A stretch of 64,000 nucleotides of DNA. It comes from Lachnospiraceae bacterium. GTDB lineage: Bacteria; Bacillota; Clostridia; Lachnospirales; Lachnospiraceae. The notes beneath the pieces are model-generated. The model searched no databases and was not told where the DNA came from. It saw nothing but the letters and a program-made list of their open reading frames with translations. This document shows, piece by piece, positions 7,418 to 16,039 of the stretch. The stretch is taken from NCBI GenBank assembly GCA_017634975.1, contig JAGBMJ010000138.1:1-64000 (forward strand), given 5' to 3'. Numbering within the stretch: the stretch's first letter is position 1; each line of letters begins with the position of its first letter. A program made the translations under genes and the position numbers.

Positions 7418-7447
7418 ATTACATGAATTTTACAAGAGATTGATAAT
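7418..7447 (+). promoter_or_regulatory. Candidate Pho box before the phosphate transporter
   Basis: ATTACA at 7418-7423 and TTTACA at 7429-7434 form direct repeats with the same 5-bp gap and 11-bp pitch as those before phoP. GATAAT at 7442-7447 can serve as a -10, which would place the repeats at about -36 to -20, the position of activating PhoP sites in Bacillus. Confidence 0.6.
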
Positions 7448-7507
7448 GGATTTGATGTTCGGTTGTTACCATTCTTTTGAATACTGAAAAAAGAATGGAG
7501 AGAATGT

Positions 7508-9250
7508 ATGAGTATTTTTGATATCCTCAACCTGACAGGGGGCTTAAGCCTTTTTCTGTTTGGAATGTCATTGATGGGGCAAGCGTTGGAAAGACGTGCC
7601 GGCAACAGGCTGAAATTATTGTTGGGAAAATTAACAACGAATAGGATCACGGGTCTTATAACAGGACTTGGTGTAACTGCGGTGATACAGAGTTCATCAG
7701 CCACTACTGTTATGGTCGTTGGTTTTGTAAATTCCGGATTAATGACATTACGCCAGGCTATAAATGTAATCATGGGAGCAAATGTTGGTACAACAGTAAC
7801 GGCATGGATTCTGAGTCTTTCAGGTATAAGCAGTGACAATGTTTTTGTGAAGCTTTTAAAACCTTCATCCTTTACGCCGATCCTGGCCTTGATCGGAATC
7901 ATTCTATATATGTTTACAAAAGAGTCCAAGAAGCGGGATACAGGAATGATCCTTTTAGGTTTTGCTACGCTGATGTTCGGGATGGAAGCTATGTCCGAGG
8001 CGGTATCGGGGTTACGGGATTTACCAGAGTTTCAGAATTTATTTGTCGCGTTTACAAATCCTGTGCTCGGAGTAATGGCAGGAGCTCTTCTTACAGCGAT
8101 CATTCAATCGAGCTCTGCATCGGTAGGTATACTACAGGCACTTGCATCAACCGGAGCAGTGACATATGGCGCGGCAGTCCCGATCATTATGGGACAGAAT
8201 ATCGGAACCTGTATTACTGCTATCATCTCATCCGTAGGCGCCAATAAAAATGCAAAACGGGCAGCCTTGGTACATCTGAGTTTTAACGTGATAGGAACAG
8301 TTGTCTGGCTGACGGCATTCTGCTTAGTAAAGGCTGTAGTTGTTCCGGATGTGCTTAGAGAGTCAGCAGGTCTGATGGGCATAGCTGTATGTCATTCGGT
8401 TTTTAATATCCTGTGTACGGTTCTGATGCTTCCGCTTGCCGGTGCACTTGAAAGAATGGTAAAATATTTGATCCCTGACGATGAAAAGATTGAACAGACA
8501 GAGGAACTGGATGCCAGGCTGCTGGGAAGTCCGGCCCTTGCACTTGAAAGATGTGGACAGGTGGTGGATCGAATGGCGTGGACAGCTGTGGGAGCAATGA
8601 AGGAAGCATTATCAGTTGTATGTGGGTATGATAAGGAAAAGGGATTACATATCAGGGAAGCGGAAGAGGAGACAGACCATTTGGAGGATATTCTTGGATC
8701 ATATCTGGTGAAGCTGGCATCTACGCAGCTTAGTGAAAATGAAAGTGCGAAAGCCACGGAATATATGAAACTGATCGGTGATTACGAACGTATTGCCGAT
8801 CATGCGGTGAACATCCTTGAATCGGCGGAGGAGATGAAAGATAAAGAAATTGAATTCTCTGATCAGGCAAGAGAAGAGTACAATCTGATAGCAAAAGCTG
8901 TTGAAAAAATAGTGGATCTGTCCTATGTGGCACTAAAAGATGCTGATATTAAATCTGCCCAAAGGACAGAACCGTTAGAGGCGGTTGTGGATGAACTAAA
9001 AGAATCTTTGCGGACGAAACATATCTTGCGTTTGCAGAAAGGGGAGTGTTCTGTGGAAGCAGGATTTGTTTGGTCTGATTTACTGACAAACCTGGAGAGG
9101 GTTGCGGATCATTGTTCAAATATTTCAGGATGTGTTCTGGATTCTGTTTTAAATACAATGAATATCCATCAAAATCAAAGGTTGCTTAGAACTGCAGGAT
9201 ATGAATATATGGAGGAATTGCAGGAATTACGAAAAGAGTACAAGTTATAA
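7508..9250 (+). CDS. Na+/phosphate cotransporter with C-terminal PhoU domain
   Basis: A 580-residue membrane protein of the NptA/YjbB family. Two inverted Na/Pi repeats carry the signature QSSSAT (near residues 60-68) and QSSSAS (near 199-206). The first 320 residues are largely hydrophobic. The rest, about 340-560, is helical and PhoU-like (LEDILGSYLVKLAS, IGDYERIADHAVNI, LERVADHCSNI). It imports phosphate with sodium, and the PhoU part probably senses or limits uptake. GGAGAG at 7497-7502 supports the ATG. Adjacent phoPR and a Pho box point to induction under phosphate starvation. Confidence 0.9.
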   Translation: MSIFDILNLTGGLSLFLFGMSLMGQALERRAGNRLKLLLGKLTTNRITGLITGLGVTAVIQSSSATTVMVVGFVNSGLMTLRQAINVIMGANVGTTVTAWILSLSGISSDNVFVKLLKPSSFTPILALIGIILYMFTKESKKRDTGMILLGFATLMFGMEAMSEAVSGLRDLPEFQNLFVAFTNPVLGVMAGALLTAIIQSSSASVGILQALASTGAVTYGAAVPIIMGQNIGTCITAIISSVGANKNAKRAALVHLSFNVIGTVVWLTAFCLVKAVVVPDVLRESAGLMGIAVCHSVFNILCTVLMLPLAGALERMVKYLIPDDEKIEQTEELDARLLGSPALALERCGQVVDRMAWTAVGAMKEALSVVCGYDKEKGLHIREAEEETDHLEDILGSYLVKLASTQLSENESAKATEYMKLIGDYERIADHAVNILESAEEMKDKEIEFSDQAREEYNLIAKAVEKIVDLSYVALKDADIKSAQRTEPLEAVVDELKESLRTKHILRLQKGECSVEAGFVWSDLLTNLERVADHCSNISGCVLDSVLNTMNIHQNQRLLRTAGYEYMEELQELRKEYKL

Positions 9251-9356
9251 ATGGATATAAAGGATTTATGAGATGAGTCTGAAATATCAGAACAGTTTTC
9301 GGCATAATCTTTTGGCGGCACGCTCGCCCGATTTATCTTGGAAAGATAAGCTGAGA

Positions 9357-9385
9357 TTGACTGAATTCACACAAATTGATATAAT
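9357..9385 (+). promoter_or_regulatory. Sigma-A type promoter for the second DUF4143 ATPase
   Basis: TTGACT at 9357-9362 and TATAAT at 9380-9385 with a 17-bp spacer. Confidence 0.7.
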
Positions 9386-9432
9386 ACAAAAAAAGGAATG
9401 CAAATCCCTAAATGCATAAAAAGGAGCGGCGT

Positions 9433-10647
9433 ATGTATATTAACAGATCTTTGGAAAACAAAGTAGAATACATGGCTGATCACTTCCCGGTTATTCTGGT
9501 ATCGGGGGCAAGACAGGTTGGAAAGACAACTTTACTTAAGAAAATTACGGAAGGCAAAAATGCCATACAGTATGTAACATTAGATCATCCCAGGGTACGT
9601 AGGCTGGCGAAAGAAGATCCGGAACTGTTTCTTCAACAATACAGTGCTCCGGTGATCATTGATGAAATACAATATGCCCCGGAATTATTGCCATTTATAA
9701 AGATTAAGGTTGATGAAAACAGACAGAACGGAATGTACTACCTCACCGGTTCTCAAATGTTTCATATGATGAATAATGTCAGTGAGTCATTGGCCGGAAG
9801 AGTTGGGATATTATCGCTGTTTTCTTTTTCCAGGGCGGAAATCGAGAGCAGGGAAAGCATTCCGTTTCTACCTTCAAAAGTAAAGAATACAGTATCGGAC
9901 GATACTATATCTGATATCTTTGAAAAGATAATGAGAGGCAGTATGCCTCAGCTTGTATGTGATCGCACACTCCTGGCAGATGATTATTACGGATCATATA
10001 TACAGACATATATCGAGAGGGATATCCGAAATCTGGTGAATATAAAGGACGAAGGGAAGTTTACGAAATTCATTTCGTGTTTGGCCGCCAGAACAAGTCA
10101 GGAAGTGAATTTGGCGGATATAGCGAAGGATGTGGAAATCGACAGAAAAACGGCAGACAGCTGGCTTTCCATCCTGGTTACTTCGGGAATTGTGGTATTA
10201 CTTCATCCGTATTCCGGAAATACGATAAAACGGATAATTAAGCGTCCTAAAATGTATTTTATGGATACGGGACTGGCTTGTTATTTAAGTATGTGGAACA
10301 ATGCAAGAGCACTTGAATTATCTGCAATGGCTGGGGCAATGTTTGAGAACTATGTTATTTCCGAGATAATTAAAGGATATGCAAATAACGGAATCGATAT
10401 AAGAAGCAGGCTTAGCTATTATCGTGATAATAATGGAAAAGAAATAGACCTTCTGATAATGGAAAACGGAAAAATATATCCTGTGGAAATAAAGATGAGT
10501 GCTGATCCCGGGAAAAATGCATTGAAAAACTTTTCTGTTTTGTCTTCACTAAATGAGGAGATAGGGGAAGGCGCGGTATTATGCATGACATCAGCAGTGA
10601 TCCCTTTGGATGAGAGTAATAAGATGGTTCCGATTAATGTAATATAG
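9433..10647 (+). CDS. AAA-family ATPase with DUF4143 (second paralogue)
   Basis: A 404-residue paralogue of the protein at 3574-4800 with the same layout: Walker A GARQVGKTT at residues 25-33, Walker B VIIDE at 74-78, a winged-helix-like middle (DIAKDVEIDRKTADSWLSIL) and a C-terminal KEIDLLIMENGKIYPVEIKMS nuclease-fold motif. The ATG at 9433 has AAGGAG at 9421-9426; an ATG at 9412 lies upstream of that site. Both ATPases have their own promoters and no antitoxin-like partner beside them. Biological role unknown; the two copies bracket the phosphate locus. Confidence 0.85.
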   Translation: MYINRSLENKVEYMADHFPVILVSGARQVGKTTLLKKITEGKNAIQYVTLDHPRVRRLAKEDPELFLQQYSAPVIIDEIQYAPELLPFIKIKVDENRQNGMYYLTGSQMFHMMNNVSESLAGRVGILSLFSFSRAEIESRESIPFLPSKVKNTVSDDTISDIFEKIMRGSMPQLVCDRTLLADDYYGSYIQTYIERDIRNLVNIKDEGKFTKFISCLAARTSQEVNLADIAKDVEIDRKTADSWLSILVTSGIVVLLHPYSGNTIKRIIKRPKMYFMDTGLACYLSMWNNARALELSAMAGAMFENYVISEIIKGYANNGIDIRSRLSYYRDNNGKEIDLLIMENGKIYPVEIKMSADPGKNALKNFSVLSSLNEEIGEGAVLCMTSAVIPLDESNKMVPINVI

Positions 10648-10699
10648 TAGGCTTGCCACCTTAAATAATGACTGCCGAGACGGTTGTGAACAGACAGTT

Positions 10700-10767
10700 T
10701 AAGGTTTCATATGGCTTTGGGATTTGAAGAAGCCAATCGAATCATATACTTCAGGAAGGATATTTAG
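10700..10767 (+). pseudogene. GNAT acetyltransferase C-terminal remnant
   Basis: About 20 codons ending in GFEEANRIIYFRKDI and TAG at 10765-10767 match the closing strand of GNAT acetyltransferases (LGFxExxRIVYFRK). No upstream part remains. It lies immediately before an intact GNAT gene and shows that this spot has received more than one such gene. Confidence 0.5.
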
Positions 10768-10770
10768 ACT

Positions 10771-11286
10771 ATGGAAAATATAGTTATCAGAGAAGCAGAA
10801 ATTGATGATGCTGAGGAAATGATCTCATATTTGAACATCGTTGGGGGCGAATCGGATAATCTCATGCATGGACCTGACGGATTTAAAGCGCCGCTCGAAG
10901 CGGTAAAACGACGTATTCAGGCTTCTCATGATGCAGATAACAGTATTATTTTGATCGCCTTGGCAGGAGAAAACATCATAGCCCGGGCTGAACTGAGTGG
11001 CTATCCCGGTGCAAGATTACATCATAATGCCAAGCTTTCCATTTCGGTCAGAAAGGACTTTTGGAATAAGAAAATAGGCACAGCGCTGATGACTAAGATC
11101 ATTGAGCGCGCAAAGGAAATGAACCTGCACAATATAGAGTTGGAAGTTGTAGCCGGAAATACGGCAGCGATTGCACTTTACCATAAAATGGGTTTTTCCG
11201 ATATCGGAACATACAAGGATTTCTGGTTTGCCAATAATGCCTACAGCGATGCCATCATCATGCAGAAATGTTTGAAGGATTGCTGA
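10771..11286 (+). CDS. GNAT-family N-acetyltransferase
   Basis: A 171-residue single-domain GNAT enzyme. The acetyl-CoA-binding motif A is present as LSISVRKDFWNKKIGTALM (Q/RxxGxG/A type, residues about 88-108), followed by LELEVVAGN-like strand and ALYHKMGF, the usual motif B. The substrate cannot be read from the sequence. AGGAAGGA lies 10-15 nt upstream of the ATG. It follows a remnant of another GNAT gene and may be co-transcribed with the ATPase at 9433, though the 123-nt gap makes this uncertain. Confidence 0.85.
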   Translation: MENIVIREAEIDDAEEMISYLNIVGGESDNLMHGPDGFKAPLEAVKRRIQASHDADNSIILIALAGENIIARAELSGYPGARLHHNAKLSISVRKDFWNKKIGTALMTKIIERAKEMNLHNIELEVVAGNTAAIALYHKMGFSDIGTYKDFWFANNAYSDAIIMQKCLKDC

Positions 11287-11442
11287 CTGTAGGAATTCAG
11301 TAAAGATATTCCTTAAAACAAGATCACGCACGTTTCTATGATCCATAGAGCAGATCAAAGAAATTGCTGAAGGGGAACCGTTTGACCTTCAGATGATCTG
11401 TCCGGTAAATAAGGAGCGGATAATTTGTCTTATTCATTACTA

Positions 11443-11967
11443 TTATCCGGGAACCTGTACTTCGCGGTACCTTCCGAAAAGAATCCCATCATCCACATAT
11501 TTGTCAGTCTCTGACACCCACATCGGGAATTGCCCTGTAGCGACGGCAGTCTGTCCGTTCAGCATACCGGTATGAAAAGATAAATGTCTGTACTGACGAA
11601 GTACCAGTTCCATTCTGGTGTAAGGGCAGTTTTCGGGTTTTTCATACAGCATATCGTCGGTAAGAGCATCCAGATAAGCCAGAGTTTTCTTTTCGACTTT
11701 ATCCAGGTATTCCAAAAGCTGTTTGTCGGACAGAACGACTTTTGTCGGATTATCGGGGTTATCCATTCCCTCTTCATGGAAGTCAGGTTCTTCATATACA
11801 TATGGATTGAAAAACCATTTGTCTGCGGAATGAAGAGCGTGATAAGCCCACCTCCAGCATGGAGCGCCACAGCAAAGAGCATCTCTGTCGTAAGCCTGAA
11901 TGGACGTCCTGATGTTTAAGAAGTTCGGGACTATGGTATCCTTGATCACGTTTACTAATTCTCTCAT
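11443..11967 (-). CDS. DinB-superfamily protein
   Basis: A 174-residue protein with the four-helix DinB/YfiT layout. Candidate metal-ligand histidines lie in WAYHALHSADKWF (about residue 43-46) and RQYRHLSFHTGML (about residue 128-133). DinB proteins are metal-binding; some are thiol transferases with bacillithiol or mycothiol, many have no known role. GGAGG is well placed before the ATG on the minus strand. It is divergent from the LysR gene at 12123, and the shared 155-nt spacer holds a large dyad, so both may be controlled by that regulator. Confidence 0.8.
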   Translation of the reverse strand: MRELVNVIKDTIVPNFLNIRTSIQAYDRDALCCGAPCWRWAYHALHSADKWFFNPYVYEEPDFHEEGMDNPDNPTKVVLSDKQLLEYLDKVEKKTLAYLDALTDDMLYEKPENCPYTRMELVLRQYRHLSFHTGMLNGQTAVATGQFPMWVSETDKYVDDGILFGRYREVQVPG

Positions 11968-12038
11968 TTTAATATCCTCCGGTTATGTTTTTTTACTTGA
12001 TTTTGTTTTATCTTTGATCGTATAATATCATCGAAAAC

Positions 12039-12090
12039 GATATCAGTAAAATTGAAATAAATGAATAATATGTTCAGAAATACTGATATC
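12039..12090. promoter_or_regulatory. Widely spaced dyad, candidate LysR-type operator
   Basis: GATATCAGTA (12039-12048) and its exact complement TACTGATATC (12081-12090) are centred 42 bp apart, close to four helical turns. The site lies between the divergent DinB and LysR genes. LysR tetramers bind paired sites in such spacers, so this is a plausible binding pair. A smaller ATCG/CGAT dyad lies beside the left arm (12029-12040). Confidence 0.55.
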
Positions 12091-12122
12091 AAAATACCGG
12101 TTTATAAGCAGAAGGTGATGAT

Positions 12123-13004
12123 ATGACGATCACGCAGTTAGAAACGTTTGTTAAAATTTCGGAAATGAACAGTTTTTCATTGGCTGCAAATGAGCTGGGT
12201 TATGCGCAGTCGACGGTAACGATGCAGATCAAACAGCTTGAGGAAGAACTCGGGTGCGTGCTGTTTGAACGCTTAGGGAAGACCATAGTTTTGACCTCTG
12301 CGGGAGAGCGCCTTGTAGATTATGCAGAGAAGCTTCTTCAGCTGGAACGTGAGATCCATCTTGAAGTACCTGAAGCGGATGAGCCTTTAGGAACACTGAA
12401 GATCGGGGTTTCGGAATCCTTATGCTATAACCGTTTTCCGCAGATCCTGATGGAGTTTAAAAAGCGCTTTCCAAAGGTTGACATAGGGCTTTTGTTCATC
12501 ATGCATGATACATTTCCGGAACTGCTGAAAAAAGGAGAACTTGATCTGGTATATACCCTGAATCCGCCTATCGAAGATGCGAATCTTAAACTGCTGCATA
12601 AACAGCGGGAATTCCTGGGATTTTATGCATGTCCTGGACATGAACTGACAAAAAAGAAAAAGATAAGGGAACGGGATCTGGACAAGGTCCCTATGCTTCT
12701 TACTTCGCATAATTGCAGTTTCAGAAATATGTTCCTAAGTGATATGAAGCAGTATGATCTGAGCCCGGATATTGTGCTGGAGACAAGCAGTAAAGAAGTT
12801 TTGAAAGCCTTTGCGGCAAACGGACACGGCATTGCTTTGATGCCGGAAATGACAGCTGAGTCGGAACTGAAAAGAGGAAATCTTGTTAAATTAAACTGGG
12901 CCGGAGATGATCTTCCTGTTTTTTCACAGGTTTTTGTGCATAAGGATAAGCGTATTACAAGATCCATGGAAGGACTGGTTCAGTTGATCAAAGCTGTAAG
13001 CTGA
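12123..13004 (+). CDS. LysR-family transcriptional regulator
   Basis: A 293-residue regulator. The N-terminal winged helix (residues 1-60) reads TQLETFVKISEMNSFSLAA, then QSTVTMQIKQLEEELG and LFERLGKTIVLT, the standard LysR pattern. The rest is a periplasmic-binding-like effector domain (from about residue 90, LGTLKIGVSESL). The effector is unknown. The gene is divergent from DinB and is followed after 8 nt by the DUF1848 gene, so it probably controls one or both. AAGGTGATGAT serves as ribosome site. Confidence 0.9.
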   Translation: MTITQLETFVKISEMNSFSLAANELGYAQSTVTMQIKQLEEELGCVLFERLGKTIVLTSAGERLVDYAEKLLQLEREIHLEVPEADEPLGTLKIGVSESLCYNRFPQILMEFKKRFPKVDIGLLFIMHDTFPELLKKGELDLVYTLNPPIEDANLKLLHKQREFLGFYACPGHELTKKKKIRERDLDKVPMLLTSHNCSFRNMFLSDMKQYDLSPDIVLETSSKEVLKAFAANGHGIALMPEMTAESELKRGNLVKLNWAGDDLPVFSQVFVHKDKRITRSMEGLVQLIKAVS

Positions 13005-13012
13005 GGAGAAAT

Positions 13013-13939
13013 ATGATCATTAATACAGGACAAAGAACAGATATACCGGCTTTTTACGCAGAATGGTTTTCAAACAGAATAAAAGAAGGTTTTGTCTGTG
13101 TTCGAAATCCTTATAATCCGAATCAGGTGAGCAGGTACCGGCTGGATCCGTCCGTAGTCGATGTGATAGGATTCTGTACAAAGAATCCGGCACCGATGTT
13201 TCCTTATATGGAACTGATTAAGGATTTTGGACAATACTGGTTTGTAACACTCACGCCGTATGGACGGGATATCGAGCCGAATGTTCCGGATAAACATCGT
13301 TTGATAGAGGATTTCAAAAGATTATCCGATACGGTAGGAGTGAATTCTATAGGTTGGAGATATGATCCTATCCTTTTATCGGATAAATATACGTCGGAGT
13401 ATCATTTACATGCTTTCCAACAGATCGCAGAAAGTCTGAAGGGATATACGAAGACTGTGGTTATAAGTTTTATCGATCTGTATCCAAAGGTCAGAAAGAA
13501 TTTTCCGAAGGCAAGAGAAGTTTCTCAGACTGACAGATTAAAGCTCGGACAGGAGATAATAAGGATCGCGACGGGATATGGTATGACCGTTAAGCCGTGT
13601 GCAGAAGGGAATGAACTGGCGGAGTACGGAGCGGATTGCAGCGGATGTATGAAGATCAGTGATTATGAAAAGGCGATCGGTAAAAGACTTACAGCACCAA
13701 AGAAGAAAGGTGCCAGAGCTGAATGCGCCTGTTATCTGGCTTGTGATATTGGAGCGTACAACACTTGCCTGCATCTTTGTAAATATTGTTACGCGAACGC
13801 TGAACCGGCAGTAATATACGCACAGAACAGATTACATGATCCGGCATCACCATTCCTGATCGGAAATTATATGGAAGGTGATAAGATACATGAAGTACCG
13901 CAGGAATCATGGATAGATATGCAGGAGAGTCTGTTTTAG
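13013..13939 (+). CDS. DUF1848 family protein
   Basis: A 308-residue protein matching DUF1848 by its overall form and by a cysteine-rich end: CSGCMK near residue 204, then CACYLACDIGAYNTC and CKYCYANA (about 240-265). The clustered cysteines suggest a metal or Fe-S site. The N-terminal half (VDVIGFCTKNPAPMFPY, WFVTLTPYG) resembles the TIM-barrel of radical SAM-like proteins, but the function is not established. It is 8 nt downstream of the LysR gene, and AGGAGAA lies just before its ATG, so the two form an operon. Confidence 0.8.
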   Translation: MIINTGQRTDIPAFYAEWFSNRIKEGFVCVRNPYNPNQVSRYRLDPSVVDVIGFCTKNPAPMFPYMELIKDFGQYWFVTLTPYGRDIEPNVPDKHRLIEDFKRLSDTVGVNSIGWRYDPILLSDKYTSEYHLHAFQQIAESLKGYTKTVVISFIDLYPKVRKNFPKAREVSQTDRLKLGQEIIRIATGYGMTVKPCAEGNELAEYGADCSGCMKISDYEKAIGKRLTAPKKKGARAECACYLACDIGAYNTCLHLCKYCYANAEPAVIYAQNRLHDPASPFLIGNYMEGDKIHEVPQESWIDMQESLF

Positions 13940-14074
13940 GGATTATGAGAAATGATGGGAGATAACAAATATAAAGAAAGCATTTGTATGTGTTGACGGC
14001 ATAAATGAGTTGAAGTGGAGGTAACCGGATAGGGGTTGATTTAATGTTTCAGATACTGACAGGGAGAAGAATAA

Positions 14075-14575
14075 ATGGAAAAAATAGCATTGATCGAATT
14101 GAATGACTCGTACCTGCCGCAGATAGCAGATTTGTACAGAGAGGCTTTTGCCGGAGAACCGTGGAATGATGACTGGAGTGATACGAAACAGCTGTATGAA
14201 TATATCAGGGATGTATCAACGGCATATAATGCATTGAACTATGGATTGCTGATCGACGGAAAGCTGGCGGGGATATCTCTCGGAAAGATCAGCCATTGGT
14301 GGGAAGGAACAAACTATAATATCGAAGAACTATGTATCTCCCCAACGTATCAGGGACAGGGAATCGGTTCCCGGTTTCTTGCACTAATCGAACAAGGCGT
14401 TCGTGAGAAAGGTCTGGTCGGTATTTTCCTGCAGACAGATAATGATAAGCCATCCTATCATTTTTATCATAAAAATGGATTTCAGGATCTGGATATGCAT
14501 GTAAGTCTGTATAAGAGTGTGAGGAATAAAAATGGATCCCGGGATATTTCGAAAGAGAACTCGGATAAAAGCTGA
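14075..14575 (+). CDS. GNAT-family N-acetyltransferase (aminoglycoside 6'-acetyltransferase-like)
   Basis: A 166-residue GNAT protein. Beginning residues LYREAFAGEPWNDDW resemble the N-terminus of AAC(6')-like acetyltransferases. Motif A is IEELCISPTYQGQGIGSRF (about residues 88-107) and motif B includes YHFYHKNGFQDLD. The substrate is unknown; similarity to drug-modifying enzymes does not show resistance. AGGGAG at 14060 and a nearby ATG set the start. It lies in a run of acetyltransferase genes. Confidence 0.8.
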   Translation: MEKIALIELNDSYLPQIADLYREAFAGEPWNDDWSDTKQLYEYIRDVSTAYNALNYGLLIDGKLAGISLGKISHWWEGTNYNIEELCISPTYQGQGIGSRFLALIEQGVREKGLVGIFLQTDNDKPSYHFYHKNGFQDLDMHVSLYKSVRNKNGSRDISKENSDKS

Positions 14576-14616
14576 TCGCATTTGTTGCGTAAGGCAGCGA
14601 CCACGAATGGAACATT

Positions 14617-15027
14617 TTGGACCGGATGGAATCCTATGACGAGTGGCTGAAATCTGTGACGGATAATACATCACCCGATACCGTAAACCCGTCGTGGGTG
14701 GTAACGGACACCTATTTTGCAATCGATGAAAACGGAAGTATTGTCGGGATCATTGACTTTCGACATGAATTAAACGGTTTCCTCAAGGATTTAGGTAACT
14801 GCGGATACAGTGTCAGGCCATCGCAGCGACGTAAAGGGTATGCAACACGGATGCTGCAACTCATTTTAGAACGTGCCCGTCAAATCGGAATGGATCAACT
14901 TCAGCTTTCGGTAGAACGTTCAAACAAAGCCTCGGTAAAGACAATAACGAAAAACGGCGGAACGTATGAGAGGAGCTTTACCTTTGAAGGGGAAGAAGCT
15001 GATGTATACATGATCCGTTTCGTTTAA
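14617..15027 (+). CDS. GNAT-family acetyltransferase, probably 5'-truncated
   Basis: A 136-residue frame that opens with TTG (first ATG at 14626). Relatives carry about 30-40 further N-terminal residues, and here the frame upstream is closed by TAA at 14590. No ribosome site is visible, so it may be a decayed gene. The core is intact: YFAIDENGSIVGIIDFRHE, the acetyl-CoA motif SVRPSQRRKGYAT, ERSNKASVKTITKNGG and a C-terminal EGEEADVYMI. It closely matches the remnant at 3143-3454. An IS element begins about 80 nt downstream. Confidence 0.65.
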   Translation: MDRMESYDEWLKSVTDNTSPDTVNPSWVVTDTYFAIDENGSIVGIIDFRHELNGFLKDLGNCGYSVRPSQRRKGYATRMLQLILERARQIGMDQLQLSVERSNKASVKTITKNGGTYERSFTFEGEEADVYMIRFV

Positions 15028-15137
15028 AGAAAAAGGAACTTGAAATTATGAGAAGATGATTGAAGCGAGATATTTTTGAGGAACGGTTTGGTCTTGTGTC
15101 AAGATTTAGTACAAAATAAAATGAGAAGTTCTGCCGG

Positions 15138-16007
15138 TTAAGCGGCCGGCAGATGAGATACTCTCTCGTACAGCTTTTCGTATTCGTTAGGAGACATATA
15201 ATCACAGTGGCTATGAATCCTAACGGTATTGTAGTAGGTTTCTATATACTCGAAAACAAGCCTATATGCGTGTGCCTGATTGAGTATTGAAAATCTGTTG
15301 AGCCATTCCCGTTTTATAAGAGCGTGGAAGGATTCGATACAGGCATTGTCATAAGGATAACCTTTGTGTGAGTAACTTCGCTGCATCTTTTCGGTTGCTT
15401 CTCGCCAAGCATTAGAAACATATTGGCTTCCGCGATCGGAATGAATGATAAGAGGTAAATCAGTGTTACGGCAGGCTTTGGCCTTATTAATGGTTTCGAT
15501 GACAGTAGATACCTCCATAGTATCAGCAAGCGTCCAGGCGATGATTTTACGAGCAAATAAGTCCATAATGCAGTTAAGATATACAAATCCGTCTTGCGTC
15601 CAAATGTAGGTAATATCTGTACACCAGACAGCATTAGGACGTTCGGGATTAAACTGTTCGTTAAGGATGTTATGAAGTTCAGTACTAAAATCGGAATCTC
15701 TGGTTGTGGCGGTCCAGGGCTTCAGCCATTGAGCCTTAATGCCCATTTCCCGCATATATTTTCCGACAGTGCGGGTAGATATGGTTTCACCTGAATTACG
15801 AAGCTTGCTGGCGATTTTAGGTGCTCCGTAATTCTGCTTGGAATCATCATAAATTTTCTGGATCTTTTTCTTGACGGTCTCTTTTCTCTGACGAGAAGCT
15901 GAGACTTTACGGTTAAGAAAAGCGTTATATCCAGAACGGGACACACCTAAGAAGTGTAGCATTCCGGAAGTGGAAACACGGTGTCCAGAAATTTTAGCTG
16001 CTTCCAC
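15138..16007 (-). CDS. IS3-family transposase OrfB (DDE integrase core)
   Basis: A 289-residue frame from the internal ATG. The natural product is probably an OrfAB fusion made by -1 frameshifting, because coding similarity runs upstream of this ATG (ERLTEAIYTEVSAKVEAAK) to the orfA end. The N-terminal part has the HTH_21 region (SGHRVSTSGMLHFLGVSRSGY). The integrase core shows the DDE triad: CTDITYI, HSDRGSQY and NACIESFHALIKRE. It cuts and joins the ends of the IS. All catalytic residues are present and no stop interrupts it. Confidence 0.9.
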   Translation of the reverse strand: MEAAKISGHRVSTSGMLHFLGVSRSGYNAFLNRKVSASRQRKETVKKKIQKIYDDSKQNYGAPKIASKLRNSGETISTRTVGKYMREMGIKAQWLKPWTATTRDSDFSTELHNILNEQFNPERPNAVWCTDITYIWTQDGFVYLNCIMDLFARKIIAWTLADTMEVSTVIETINKAKACRNTDLPLIIHSDRGSQYVSNAWREATEKMQRSYSHKGYPYDNACIESFHALIKREWLNRFSILNQAHAYRLVFEYIETYYNTVRIHSHCDYMSPNEYEKLYERVSHLPAA

Positions 16008-16039
16008 TTTTGCAGAAACCTCAGTATAGATGGCTTCTG

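Noticed and set aside
11393-11575. A 60-codon plus-strand frame after the GNAT gene
   Set aside because: Mostly antisense to the DinB gene, no ribosome site, no family. I see nothing else in the 156-nt gap between these converging genes.
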